Shown piece by piece: positions 10,901-20,015 of a stretch of 64,000 bases of DNA. Each line of letters begins with the position of its first letter. Position 1 is the first letter of the stretch. The notes under the pieces are model-generated. The model was not told the DNA's origin. It ran no database searches and was given only the letters and a program-made list of their open reading frames with translations. The DNA comes from Asparagopsis taxiformis (Eukaryota; Rhodophyta; Florideophyceae; Bonnemaisoniales; Bonnemaisoniaceae). Location of the stretch: assembly GCA_030407315.1 (NCBI GenBank), contig JALQPE010001753.1, positions 22,548 through 86,547 on the forward strand. The letters are read 5' to 3'. The position numbers were made by a program, and so were the translations under genes.

Positions 10901-12542
10901 ACGCCCATTCGCTGGACGCGGGTTCGATAACCCCTTCGTTGAGCATCTTCGTGATCTGCTCCTCGGCTATCGTACGTAAAGCCGGACCCTGACGATAGGG
11001 CATTGAACGTATGGGCCGCGTGCCCGGTTCGAGTTCGATTCGATGCTCCGTAGCATTGATTTCGCCGAGGCGTCCGCTCGTCCACATTGACGAATGTATA
11101 GCTAGCATCTTGTTGATGCGCTTTCGTAAATCCTCGTCGTCGAGGTGCGACAAATCGATTGTCGACTGCCAATTCGTGGCGGGGTCGTTCCCCTTTTCGT
11201 TGACCAACGGGTCTGGCGTTTCGTCGCCCAACCCGGTCGTATTTGTCCGCGTCGTCGCGTCGACTAGCGGTAGGTTCAAAACCTTCGCGAGGGCTTCGCC
11301 GCCCTCACGCTTGAGTGGGACGATTCCCAACGGGGAGCGTACCGCGTACGCAATCGTTGCGCCTTTCGGCAATTCGCGGTCCTTCTTCGTGAAGTTCGAC
11401 ACGATAATAGAGAACGTCTCTCTCGGTCCTACGTCGACCACTCCGTTGGCTATGCGCAGCCCATGCCGGAATTGCACCGACGCTTTCGGTTCGAGGAACA
11501 CGAGTCCGGTCGCATCCGTCGTCACGTTGACGGTCCGTTGCGACATCGCCGGTACACGCGTATACTTCGTCAGGCGAACCGAGAACGTTCGGCTCGGCCG
11601 ATTCGCGGCCGCGTTACGCTCGCGGCGCTTCGGGTGTTCCACGTTTGGATTCGTCTCTTCCCCCTCCTCGTACGGAGTCGTCGTATCGCCCTCCGCGATA
11701 ATGGGTATCGTATCCCCCCGATGGAGGTCGATTGTCTGCGCTCGACAGCGTATAGCATCGACATGCTTCGACATGAACGACGTACCCATTATAACGGGAA
11801 CGGCCAGCGTGTTGGCTACGAAGAATTTTACGCGGAACAGCGAGTTCCCCAGCCTGACACGAAGCAGGATGGCGCCTTCGATAGGCAAACGTCGCCCGTT
11901 GGCGTCTCCGAGCTTCGGTAGCTCTTCGTCACGTAGACAGCGGTCGACCCAGTCGTAGGGTAGTAAACTTGTTCGTATCAAGTTGTAGCCGCTGCACGTA
12001 TCCATCGCGATGGTAATCGCCCTCATCACGTTGAGGTCTAGTCCGATCGTTCCGGACACTATATAATGCTTCGACGCAAGTAGGCACGTATGCCCATCGA
12101 GGACCAACGGTTCGGTCCTGACCGGCGCGCGGTCTACGTCTTCGCTAGCGGTTCGTCGCTTCACCGTATGAGCCCGTATGGCTTCTTTTGCGTCGACACG
12201 CTTCGTATAAGCCGCGTGCTTGGCTTTCTCGCGCTCGGAAGCGTCGTGCTTCCGGGTAGCGCGTCTCGCTCGTCTGCGAGGCTTCCTCTTCGTGTGAGGT
12301 TCGTTCGTCCCGTCGGACTTCGTTTCTTCCCCCACGTCGGGTGTCATGTGACTCGAGTTGGCCTTCGCGGCCGTGAGCTTTACGTAACTCTCGTTCATCG
12401 GTGAGCCTGCGGAGGACCAATCATCGACGTCGGTCGTCCCCCTTTTACGTAAGGGTTCAGGCGATGTGGGTGGCTCGTGACCTACATCGCCTGGTCGTTT
12501 CCCGGCGCGGGGCCGTTCGACACGTTGTCGTCGTGAGCCCAC
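7953..12542 (-). CDS. Gypsy/chromovirus Pol polyprotein
   Basis: Enzymes for retrotransposition. Approximate residues counted from 12542: basic N-terminus; protease-like core ITIAMDTCSGYNLI at about 177-190, where the usual DTG is DTC; reverse transcriptase with YLDD at about 660; RNase H starting FMIDTDASAYQLG; integrase with HHCC zinc finger at about 1110 and DD-E core (DILGPL, ISDNGKQF, HPQTNGQVERYN); GPF motif; and a C-terminal chromodomain (FLVKWVGYRNPTWEP) at about 1470-1525. The chromodomain places it among the chromoviruses. In those elements it guides integration to marked chromatin. The frame has no good ATG: it opens after a TGA near 12557 and overlaps the end of gag in the -1 frame, so it is translated by frameshifting as Gag-Pol. 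No internal stop. Confidence 0.93.
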   Translation of the reverse strand: MGSRRQRVERPRAGKRPGDVGHEPPTSPEPLRKRGTTDVDDWSSAGSPMNESYVKLTAAKANSSHMTPDVGEETKSDGTNEPHTKRKPRRRARRATRKHDASEREKAKHAAYTKRVDAKEAIRAHTVKRRTASEDVDRAPVRTEPLVLDGHTCLLASKHYIVSGTIGLDLNVMRAITIAMDTCSGYNLIRTSLLPYDWVDRCLRDEELPKLGDANGRRLPIEGAILLRVRLGNSLFRVKFFVANTLAVPVIMGTSFMSKHVDAIRCRAQTIDLHRGDTIPIIAEGDTTTPYEEGEETNPNVEHPKRRERNAAANRPSRTFSVRLTKYTRVPAMSQRTVNVTTDATGLVFLEPKASVQFRHGLRIANGVVDVGPRETFSIIVSNFTKKDRELPKGATIAYAVRSPLGIVPLKREGGEALAKVLNLPLVDATTRTNTTGLGDETPDPLVNEKGNDPATNWQSTIDLSHLDDEDLRKRINKMLAIHSSMWTSGRLGEINATEHRIELEPGTRPIRSMPYRQGPALRTIAEEQITKMLNEGVIEPASSEWASPIVLVPKKDGSLRFCVDYRRLNAKTIADSYPLPRMEDCLDSLGDAAIFTTLDCNAGYWQVPVSAEDRDKTTFTSFMGTYRYVRMPFGLRNAPATFQRTLDIILSGVRWQSCLVYLDDVIVFSKDLESHLGHVDQVLSLLRAAGVTLKLTKCSFFQPRVDYLGHVITPGKLHVAARNKEAFRTATFPRDKTQCRSFLGAANVYRRFVKAYAEIARPLNTMLKKDASPDWTNPTDSQTNAFETLKTILVSPPVLHLPKAGRPFMIDTDASAYQLGATLLQQQNEDKPNEWVPIGYWSKTLNETERGYSATERECYSVVWAITSLRPYVEGQRFTVRTDHEALRWLMTLTDASGRLLRWRLRVAEFDFEVTYRPGRVHQVPDALSRVISTYDDGRPVDDDVPSYGDTVLVTTRSRRQPTRNGQGRTTSVRKKATNARGHDDPSNETRDERTSATTAGHDGLEFNRDATLDDVLDEEPDFLDEQRAAEDDSARVPPADVQLPITRDELIEAQREDAFCQTILTRQSETQDAAFFEGHDGLLRRRNPHGEERTQIVVPASLRPRLLELTHHHVLAGHPGQTRMYYTLRRTYYWPAMAADIHATVRNCVGCAKNRVKLRKRTNPLRLFPATEPLRDLCIDILGPLTKTTRGNRFILVITDRFTKLTRVVPLRNIDSANVASAFVNAWVFSYGPPRTLISDNGKQFAAKFFQRVCNEIGVTNVFTSTYHPQTNGQVERYNRTILAMLRNYVNENQNDWDRYASALTFAYNTHVHSSTGTTPFDLILTNPPPPLALHTSVTNRELPDGGGRATYVRELATTMDNAYRTLKAAQARYKRNFDKRVRVSNRNIRAGEYVFIDPTDGTTKGTKLGNHALGPFRVLRNDVRTFVIQRGDVVERVNSDRVAYAPTPANAPPPEPYDATEADLDKNRDGPAYVVDDLLNHRVNEDGTLDFLVKWVGYRNPTWEPRRNVSEESVSRYFARVRRATT
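12458..12503 (-). promoter_or_regulatory. -1 ribosomal frameshift signal (GGGAAAC plus hairpin)
   Basis: On the minus strand GGGAAAC lies at 12503-12497. It is in the exact register G GGA AAC relative to gag (14941 minus 12502 is a multiple of 3), and slipping -1 enters the pol frame. After 3 nt comes a perfect 10-bp stem, CAGGCGATGT (12493-12484) with ACATCGCCTG (12467-12458), plus an inner GGT/ACC pairing. The gag stop TAG (12484-12482) begins at the top of the stem. The 3-nt spacer is shorter than usual, so the first pairs may open or a pseudoknot may form. Confidence 0.88.
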
Positions 12543-14941
12543 GAAGCTCGTTCGTCATCGTGACTCGTTTCCACCTCGAGTGGTGTTTCGTCAGCGGAGG
12601 TCGTCACGTAGACTCCGCTGCGGCCATTACGCTGGCCATTTCGTTCGTTCGCCCACGGGCGGGGGTCACGTCGGTCATTACGAAAGTCGCCGCGGCGCCT
12701 GTCGAAGGGCCTTCCCCCGTCACGATTGGGGTTTCGGAGTATCGTAGGCGGCGTGCCGTACCTCCGCGGGGTCACGTTCCCTCGCTCATCAGGTCGTTCC
12801 TGGTGACGCTTGGCCATTCGTTGGCGGAAGTACTCAGCCTGACGTGGGTTGCTCTTCACGTGGAAGAGGTAGTACTTGTACGCGAAAAAGATCCGTTGAT
12901 CTGGCGTCAGACGCGGACACGTAAACGTCGAGTGGCCATCTTCGCGGCATGACCAACACGACAGCGTCCAGTAATCATTCGGGATTACGGAGTGCGCCAA
13001 TTGCGTCTGCTCGCTCGTGAGCTTCGGCACGTCCTCGCATGGACGGTTTAATCGAGCTTCGAGCTCGTCCGGCTTTTCGTTTGCCGTTTTCGTATCGTTG
13101 GGCGGCGGCCCGTTCGTGAAGAGGATCGCCTCCAAATTCTCGGCAACGTGAACCGCAGCGAGCGACACGTCGTCGTCGTCCCTCGCGGGGATGTTCGGGT
13201 TACCATCGTGGTAACTGGGCTCGTTAGCCCGTTCATTACGTAAGTACGCGGACTCATCGTAGTCCGCGAACTTCCTCGACTCGTGGTCGGAAATAGCCAA
13301 CGTAGGCTTCACCGGAAACCGCACTTTCGGTTTCGCGGCTGACGCGACAGCTGCCGTACGTGCACGGAAGGTCGTTCCTTCGGCCGTCGCCAATCGTCTC
13401 ACAACGGTGAGGTCGTTCCTCTCTCGTTCGGGGAGTGACCGGAGTCGTTCCGTCACTGCTGCCCGCGTCGAGGGCAGCAAACCACGTACGTAGTGGTGAA
13501 CGAGGAGTCGATCCGTAAACACGTAGTTACACGCCCGCGTGGCGGTGTCGAGTCTATCAGCGTACTGATTCTCGTCCTCGTTAGGACTCTGCGTGATCAT
13601 CGTGACCTTTTCGTAGGCCTCCTGCAGCACGTCGTCTTGCAGGTATCGTTTAATCAACGCGTTGATTACGTGAGGCCACGAGAACCTCTTCGTCGGATCA
13701 GTCGTGATCACGCCAGTCGTACACTGGGAATCGTAGAACCGTCGGGCGTCCCCTTCGAGGAAGAAGTGCAGCGCACGTACTGCCACTCCCTCGCACACTC
13801 CGAGTGTGCTGAACCCATCACGTATTTGGGCGAGGAATCCGAGTAACGTAATCGGATTCCGGCCGGAGAACGGCTTTAACGTAGGGAAAAGTCCCTCCAG
13901 CTCACGTTTGAGCTTATGTACGCTTTGACTCTCGTTCACGTAGAGATGTTCACGTACATCGTTAAGTCGGTACATGCGGTACGACACCACGTTCGCAAAT
14001 GCGTCGAGCATTGTCGTGTGCTCTGCCAACGCGTGGCAAACGGGTCCGAGGGCGTTCCCTGGTAAGCGTACCGCGTCGGCACGTTCGTTTTCGTGGACTC
14101 GCGTGTCCGTCGTTCCGAACGTTCCCAGCCACGGAATGTACGTTTCACGTGGCGGGGGAGCTCTCGTATCGAATTGCGCAGCACGTGCTGCGTCCGCCGA
14201 CCGCGCGTGGTCTGGCGTATCGTTAAAACGTAATTGCCTTCGTGGCGTCTCGTTGGGGTTGGCGATGGCTCGTTGCACTGTCGCCCCCCTTCCGTACGTT
14301 GTCGGGGTCGTCGGACCGGGTGTTGGTGGGTATCCTCCCGGAACGGCCGGGGAGGATTGCGAGTTATAGGCGCGCGAGCCTTGTTCGTAATTCGGATCGC
14401 TTCCGCTCGGCGGAGCGGAACGTCCGGCGACGATTTCGTTGAATACTACGACAAACGAGTCGAGTCTTCCCTCCACGGCGGAGAGGCGGTTTCGTAAATC
14501 TTCGTTTTCCCGTTCGAGGGTCGCTGAGCGTTCACGTAACGCACGAGCTTCGCGCTCCGAGACTCCGAGTCTCTGCCTTACGGCTTCGTCGACGGCCGCG
14601 TCGCTCGCCCTTTCGATGTGACCTCGAAGGTCTTCGTACACTACGCGTAGTGCCGTGGGAGTCACGTTCCCTTCGTTGAGCTGACCGCGCGTTGCGGGGT
14701 CCATACTCACGGACTCAAACGGGCTTACCGTACGTGGTAGCTGGCCGATCGCCTCGATATCCGGCGGGATAGATCGATCAGTCGCGAAGATCGCTTCTGC
14801 TGACAAGGCCACGTCGGCTTCGGCGTCCGCTGACGTTGGCAACGGTTGCCTGGGCGACGCGCTGGAATTCGACACAGCGTAATTCATAGACCGTCGTCTG
14901 TAGCGTAGCACGTAGCTTTTCGTTAACGTAAAAGAGCTCAA
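12482..14941 (-). CDS. Gypsy Gag protein
   Basis: Structural protein of 819 aa that would form the virus-like particle. Visible parts: Ser/Pro-rich start; a heptad-rich stretch (SEREARALRERSATLEREN) at about 140-180 that should be a coiled coil; a Pro/Gly/Thr-rich linker; a retrotransposon-gag core at about 330-540 (FPTLKPFSGRNPITLLGFL); one CCHC zinc knuckle CWSCREDGHSTFTC near residues 655-670; and an Arg/Asn-rich nucleic-acid-binding tail. The start at 14941 lies 50 bp from the LTR edge; a later in-frame Met (MNYAV) is possible. The end overlaps pol by 61 nt and carries the slippery heptamer. Confidence 0.92.
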   Translation of the reverse strand: MSSFTLTKSYVLRYRRRSMNYAVSNSSASPRQPLPTSADAEADVALSAEAIFATDRSIPPDIEAIGQLPRTVSPFESVSMDPATRGQLNEGNVTPTALRVVYEDLRGHIERASDAAVDEAVRQRLGVSEREARALRERSATLERENEDLRNRLSAVEGRLDSFVVVFNEIVAGRSAPPSGSDPNYEQGSRAYNSQSSPAVPGGYPPTPGPTTPTTYGRGATVQRAIANPNETPRRQLRFNDTPDHARSADAARAAQFDTRAPPPRETYIPWLGTFGTTDTRVHENERADAVRLPGNALGPVCHALAEHTTMLDAFANVVSYRMYRLNDVREHLYVNESQSVHKLKRELEGLFPTLKPFSGRNPITLLGFLAQIRDGFSTLGVCEGVAVRALHFFLEGDARRFYDSQCTTGVITTDPTKRFSWPHVINALIKRYLQDDVLQEAYEKVTMITQSPNEDENQYADRLDTATRACNYVFTDRLLVHHYVRGLLPSTRAAVTERLRSLPERERNDLTVVRRLATAEGTTFRARTAAVASAAKPKVRFPVKPTLAISDHESRKFADYDESAYLRNERANEPSYHDGNPNIPARDDDDVSLAAVHVAENLEAILFTNGPPPNDTKTANEKPDELEARLNRPCEDVPKLTSEQTQLAHSVIPNDYWTLSCWSCREDGHSTFTCPRLTPDQRIFFAYKYYLFHVKSNPRQAEYFRQRMAKRHQERPDERGNVTPRRYGTPPTILRNPNRDGGRPFDRRRGDFRNDRRDPRPWANERNGQRNGRSGVYVTTSADETPLEVETSHDDERASWAHDDNVSNGPAPGNDQAM

Positions 14942-14978
14942 CCTCGTTGGTTGTCGTTATGCTCGTAGCAACTTCTAG

Positions 14979-14991
14979 GTCGAGAGACCAG
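14979..14991 (-). promoter_or_regulatory. Candidate primer-binding site of the gypsy
   Basis: Directly after the LTR end on the minus strand the sequence reads (C)TGGTCTCTCGACC. It begins with TGG, as expected for pairing with a tRNA 3' CCA end. The implied tRNA 3' end would be GGUCGAGAGACCA; I cannot name the tRNA. Confidence 0.5.
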
Positions 14992-15651
14992 TGTGGAACC
15001 ACGTTAGTTCTAGAAGTAGCTGGTACGAGCCACGGACACGCTGTCCTTAACGAAACGAAACGAGCAGTCCACCCGCTGGTGTTTTGACTGTATTGTTAGG
15101 TAGGAAGGTAGAGTGGTTAGCGAGTAGACACGAGCGTCACGACGCAACAATCCACGCGAGGATTACGTTAGCACACGAGGTGGTACGTCACCGGAGGCGC
15201 TCTCGACCAAGCCCGGAGGCACTACACGCAATCAGCCTTACGTGCGGCGATGGGTAGGGAGTACGCAGCTCGACGGAGACGAAGCCTCGTTAGGCAAAAC
15301 GTAAACGTAAACGTAGAAGTCAGTCGTAGACTAGAGCCGTTGCTCGATCGTTGTCTTGTCCCCTTTCCCTCCCGGCACGATGCCAATACCTATATGGCCA
15401 CGATGGCATCGCTTTACAGTGTAAACACTGTTCGTAACGTCCCCGAATGGGAAAGGACCTTGTGGGTCACACGTAGGGACCCGTTGGTCCGTTGGCCGTT
15501 GCCAGTACGTCCGTTGCACACGTGTGCCGGTTGCGCGCGCGCATGCGCCAGCAATGTTCGTGCATTGCTGTCGCCGGTCGTGTCCGCCGAGATTCGAATT
15601 CCGCGGAAAAACGTAAATATTTGCAATTTCGGAATTGCCACGTATACTACA
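14992..15651 (-). repeat. 5' LTR of the minus-strand gypsy (660 bp)
   Basis: Bounded by TG...CA. On the minus strand it runs from TGTAGTATACGTGG (15651) to GGTTCCACA (14992), next to the primer-binding site. It is closely similar along its length to the inverted LTR at 15968-16648. Confidence 0.85.
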
Positions 15652-15967
15652 GTACCGCGCTGAATTGAAGCACACCCGCGTGGTGGAATTGGACACTGCA
15701 TCCGTTGCAGGGAAACGCCTAAGCGAGGCATTGACGTACGACGCCAACGGGCGGGCCGCGATGATTACGAAAGAGCCGGAGCGCACGCGCGCGCTCCGGC
15801 GCCGTGGCGATTCGATCAGCCAACCGGGCCATGTACGTTTCAACGAGATTTTTCGGGACAACTGCCACGTCCGCAGTTGTACCCGAAAAGGCGCCACGGC
15901 CCCGTGTCTCAGGCGCGTCCTGACGGGCCTCGCGTGGCCGGGACGTCCACGTGTGGGGGTGGGGCTG
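15652..15967 (+). mobile_element. 3' internal tail of a plus-strand gypsy, with polypurine tract
   Basis: Spacer between two head-to-head LTRs. Its right end, GTGGCCGGGACGTCCAC (15934-15950) then GTGTGGGGGTGGGGC, matches the pre-LTR region of the minus-strand gypsy near 7814-7830. It is therefore the end of the internal region of a second, related element in plus orientation. It also contains small GC-rich hairpins (for example around 15777-15800). No coding frame is seen. Confidence 0.7.
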
Positions 15968-16648
15968 TGTAGTATACGTGGCAATTCCGAAATTGCAAAT
16001 ATTTACGTTTTCCGCGGAATTCGAATTTCGGCGGATACGACCGGCGACAGCAATGCACGAACATTGCTGGCGCATGCGCGCGCGCACCCGGCACACGTGT
16101 GCAACGAACGTATTGGCAACGGCCAACGGACCAACGGGTCCCTACGTGTGACCCACAAGGTCCTTTCCCATTCGGGGACGTTACGAGCAGTGTTTACACT
16201 GTAAAGCGATGCCATCGTGGCTATATAGGTATTGGCACCGTGCCGGGAGGGGAAGGGGACAAGACAACGATCGGGCAACGTGCTCTAGTCTACGACTGAC
16301 TTCTACGTTACCTATTACGTTTTCGCCTAACGAGGCTTCGTCTCCGTCGAGCTGCGTACTCCCTACCCATCGCCACACGTGAGGCTGATCGCGTGTAGTG
16401 CCTACGGGCTTGGTTGAGAGCGCCTCCGGTGACGTGCCACCTCGTTCGTTAACGTAGTCCACGCGTGGATCGTTCGTCGTGACGCCCGTGTCTACCTGCT
16501 AACCTATCCTCTACCCTATTCTTTCTTTGCTACCGAACATACAGTCAAACACCAGCGGGTGGCACTGTTTCGTTGTTCGTTTCGTTTCGTTAAGGACAGC
16601 GTGTCCGTGGCTCGTACCAGCTACTTCTAGAACTAACGTTGTTCCACA
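15968..16648 (+). repeat. 3' LTR of a plus-strand gypsy (681 bp)
   Basis: TGTAGTATACG...GTTCCACA, inverted relative to 14992-15651 and similar throughout with small indels. It ends at 16648, directly against copia pol sequence, so this gypsy probably inserted into the copia relic. Whether this is the actual partner of the Gag-like frame at 4821-5450 is unproven. Confidence 0.8.
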
Positions 16649-16649
16649 A

Positions 16650-19243
16650 TTTCCGATGACGGAATTGACACGTGCATATCATGAGTGGCATTTGCGATTG
16701 GGACACTTACACCCATCACGCATACAGCACCTTGCAATTAAAGGCCTAGTACGAGGCTTACCCCGCATCCTCAAGAACTCACCGCCGCATATTACCTGTA
16801 CGGGCTGTGCGCTAGGAAAACAATATTCTGCTCCATTTCATTCATCCCCACGAACAGCCACATTAGGTTCTCACCTACACACAGATGTCTGTGGTCCATT
16901 CAAATCTCCCTCCATACATCATAATCGATACTTTGCTACATTCATGGACGAGAACAGTCGCTACCTCCATTTACACGTGTCCCCCGACAAGAAAACCGCA
17001 GCCGCGCACATTCAACATCACATATCCCGGATACACACGTTAACACCGGTTCGTATCACGGACATAACAATGGACAACGCTAAAAAGTATCACACAAACT
17101 CACTGCAACAATTCTACAAAAAAGAACACATCACGGTTCATCCCACCATTCCCCATCATGGGGAATGATATGATACCCCACAAGAGAACGCTCTAGCTGA
17201 GAGGGTTAATAGGTCGCTACTGGACACCGTCCGATCCTTGTTGCTCTCTTCTGGACTTCCAGAAACATTATGGGACTATGCTCTACATGCAGCAGTAGAC
17301 TATCACAACCATTCACCGCACAGCGCCCACAACAAGACCCCGCTTACAATGTGGAACGGCATAATACCTGAGGTCACAACGCTGCTCAAGTTCGGCCAAC
17401 TAGGCCACATACATAATCGCCACGCAAGTAACAAACTCAACCACAAGCAGCTCTTGTCCACTATATAGGAAGATTGGACGCCACACACTATCACACATAC
17501 GACCCCCAAACAAACAGCATCGGGAGATGTCGTATCAAGGATTTCAAAACCTATGACCCCAACACTGACCCAGTTGTCACTTGCAATACAGCAAATTACG
17601 GAAAACAGGGTACCACTAATAGTTCCGATCACACTCCATTCAGTACTCCAAAAATACTTTCAGACGCTCGGAAAGCACCCGACTCCGCCGAATGGGCAGT
17701 CTCATGGAACCACGAACTTGGCTCCCTCGAAAAGAGAGGCACAATCACGTACATACCGTCAACACAAGTTCCCCCCGACACTAAGCTGCTACCAGTAAAA
17801 ATGGTACTTAAAACGAAGACTGATTCAAACGGTAACCCCATAACAAGAAAGACAAGATGTAACTTACGTGGAGACCTTCAACGTCCACACGAACATTATG
17901 ATCCAGACAGCATTGCCTCTCCCGTCGCCGACCGCGACGCTATACGTACAGCACTAGCCATAGCAGCGGCCCATAACTATGGAGCTCATCATTGGGACAT
18001 TGAATCTGCATTCCTACATGAAGCTTTTGGCGAAAGCACACCCCTTTACATACACCAACCTCAACGTTTTGATGGCTCATACAGGTATCCTGGCTATGTC
18101 GGTAAAATGAAAGGCAACATCTATGGTGCCAAACAAGCATGCAACACATTCACACGTGGCCTATCCAAGTACCTGAAGCTACATAACTTCACCCGCTTAA
18201 CCAGCGAAAGCTGCACTTTTCTGCTCCGATCCACACTAGACAACACCAAATTTGTACTCTTCGTCATCACCATTGATGAGTTTCTGGTTGTGTCAAACTG
18301 CCCCAAACTCCGAGAAATCGCAAAACAACAACCACAAGCCAAGTACATCATCAAGGATTTTGGGCCTGTGCGACACATTCTGAGCTGGAAGATTGAGCGC
18401 ACAAACCAATCAATCACAGTCACACAGCCGGCATACATCGCAACACTATTGGAAACTTTTGGCCTTACGGGAGCCAAAACCGCAACAACACCCAACGCAT
18501 CGGAAATTCTCAATACTACGGCACACCTCAATGAATGTCTCGACGTGAAAAAATACAACTACAGCTCCCTTGTGGGCAGTCTAAGATACTTAGCCGACTC
18601 CCCTCGCCCCGATATTGCGTTCATCACAGGCTTTCTTGGTCGTTTCTCCCATCAACCCAAGAAACTACACTGGCAAGCAGGACTACGTGTATTGAGATAC
18701 CTCGAAGAAACACCACACCGCGGCCTAACCTATTCCACAACTCTAACCAGCACACTAACAGCATACTCAGACAGTGACTTCGCGGCGTGCACAAATAATA
18801 GGCGTTCTACCTCAGGAACAGTCATAATGTACAACAATTCGCCTATCGCATGGCAGTCTAAATGTCAACGCTTCGTAGCTCCGAGCACTTGGGCTGCAGA
18901 ATACGTCGCCGGATACCATTCGGCTCAACACGTAAACTGCATCAGGAATCTCCTGGCAGACCTACAGCACCCGGAAAACACACCAACAACGCTTTAAATG
19001 GACAATTCAGGAGCAGTTACCACCGCTAATACTCCTCACCCCACGCCTAAATCTAAGCACATAGACGTGAAATACCACTACCTCAAGGAACAAATCGCAC
19101 AGGGCAAAATCACAGTCAAACACATTCCCTCCAACAAAAACGCTGCAGACGTTCTAACGAAAGCACTTAAACCAGCACAATTCCGCCAACAAATCCAGCT
19201 ACTACGCCTTTCTCCATCACGCCGCCCGGCGACTGTCGGATGA
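16650..19243 (+). pseudogene. Ty1/copia Pol relic, 5'-truncated
   Basis: It begins at the GAG-pre-integrase domain (WHLRLGHLHPSRIQHL, CTGCALGK), then integrase (DVCGPF), reverse transcriptase and RNase H ending in DVLTKALKPAQF. Damage: an 18-bp insertion with in-frame TGA at 17166-17168; a frameshift near 17450; an in-frame TAA at 18995-18997, where homologues read LFIDN; and the RT catalytic pair changed from Asp-Asp to Asp-Glu (ITIDEFLVVS near 18270). The 5' part (gag, protease) is missing, cut by the gypsy LTR at 16648. It is closest in layout to the copia at 49771-54493. Confidence 0.92.
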
Positions 19244-19310
19244 TCAATCCGGTTATCCGCGTCATGATTCCGAAAGACTCCGTCATCGGATGATCATACT
19301 AATCATACAT
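19234..19310 (+). repeat. Duplicated LTR-start motif after the copia relic
   Basis: TCGGATGATCA occurs at 19236 and again at 19286, 50 bp apart, right after the pol stop and a GGCGAC box. The arrangement matches the decoy LTR-start leaders of the copias at 26711-26760 and 54301-54366. The LTR that should follow is not delimited here. Confidence 0.55.
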
Positions 19311-19515
19311 ACAATTACAGTAGGCACATACACTGGTATTTAAACCGGCACTGGATAACAGCGCCGTCGGAGTAAATGGTATCGAGTAACCCATCTCATT
19401 TACATCATAAATAGGTGTTAACGTCATTTCGCTTCCGTTCAACGCCCAACACTCGATGTAAACCTCGATAAGATCATGAGTAGAACGCAGTATAACTGCC
19501 GGGTTTACGGGAAAC

Positions 19516-19697
19516 GTTCCGGACAGCTACTGGGGGGTAGGAGTTCTGTAGTCCTTCAGACCGAGAGGCCTGCCTGAGCGTGTAGCGGTAGGCCCCCCAG
19601 TAGCGGTCCATACTAAGCTACTGAGGATCTACGATAGAGTGGGATGGTGGGAGGGGAACGAAAGCAAACGAAAACAAGCGACTAGTCTGCAGAATTG
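19516..19697. mobile_element. Small insertion in the dispersed repeat, candidate MITE or solo LTR
   Basis: Flanked by ACGTTCC (19509-19515 and about 19698-19704), consistent with a target duplication of up to 7 bp. It contains a segment (GGTAGGAGTTCTGTAGTCC) related in inverted orientation to the repeats ending near 22790 and 41260. No open frame. Confidence 0.5.
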
Positions 19698-20015
19698 ACG
19701 TTCCTGAGGGTGACGCTCCGTCAACAACTTGCCTTCTGGCAGCGAAGCAGGATGTTTGCCTCTCGAAGGGCGACTGCGCTGCACTGGCGCGTGCATATTT
19801 TGAGGCTGGATTGCCTATACATAGCTGGCTTCCAGAGTCTGGCCGCCGGCGAGCTTTCAGCTTAGGTAATACGCGCGCCGTGTCACCAAGCCTGCCAGAT
19901 AAACACGTGTCGCGTGCCGGCTGCACGGCAACCGTTGTCACTCCTTCAATTTGCGTTTGTGCTTCTACTAGCGCTTGTGAAGTTAAAATAACTTCTGCGT
20001 TCCTTGAAATCCTAT
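19698..20015. repeat. Dispersed repeat, inverted copy at 26146-26455
   Basis: About 310 bp closely matching the reverse complement of 26146-26455. Shared stretches include ATTGCCTATACATAGCTGGC and GCGCCGTG followed by AAACACGTGTCGCGTGCC. The match extends left (19430-19510) to sequence around 26460-26510. In this copy a segment of about 185 bp (19516-19697), absent from the other, interrupts the match, flanked by ACGTTCC on both sides. No coding content recognised. Confidence 0.8.

Larger units (their letters stand above)
7800..15651 (-). mobile_element. Ty3/gypsy chromovirus, minus strand, left LTR not found
   Basis: Order on the minus strand: 5' LTR (15651-14992), primer-binding site, Gag, -1 frameshift signal, Pol (protease, RT, RNase H, integrase, chromodomain), then a short 3' region with a candidate polypurine tract. 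Gag and Pol are open throughout, which suggests a fairly recent insertion. A 3' LTR resembling the 5' LTR was not recognised to the left, so the element is truncated or rearranged there. The left boundary given is the polypurine tract. Confidence 0.85.

Noticed and set aside
11011..11958. Long plus-strand frames (up to 315 codons) opposite the gypsy pol
   Set aside because: Antisense shadows of a GC-rich coding region. The pol frame has all the retroelement motifs and the antisense products have none.
14992..16648. A single giant palindromic LTR
   Set aside because: The spacer contains a polypurine-type sequence and the 17-mer found before the other gypsy 3' end. Two separate LTRs in opposite orientation explain it better.
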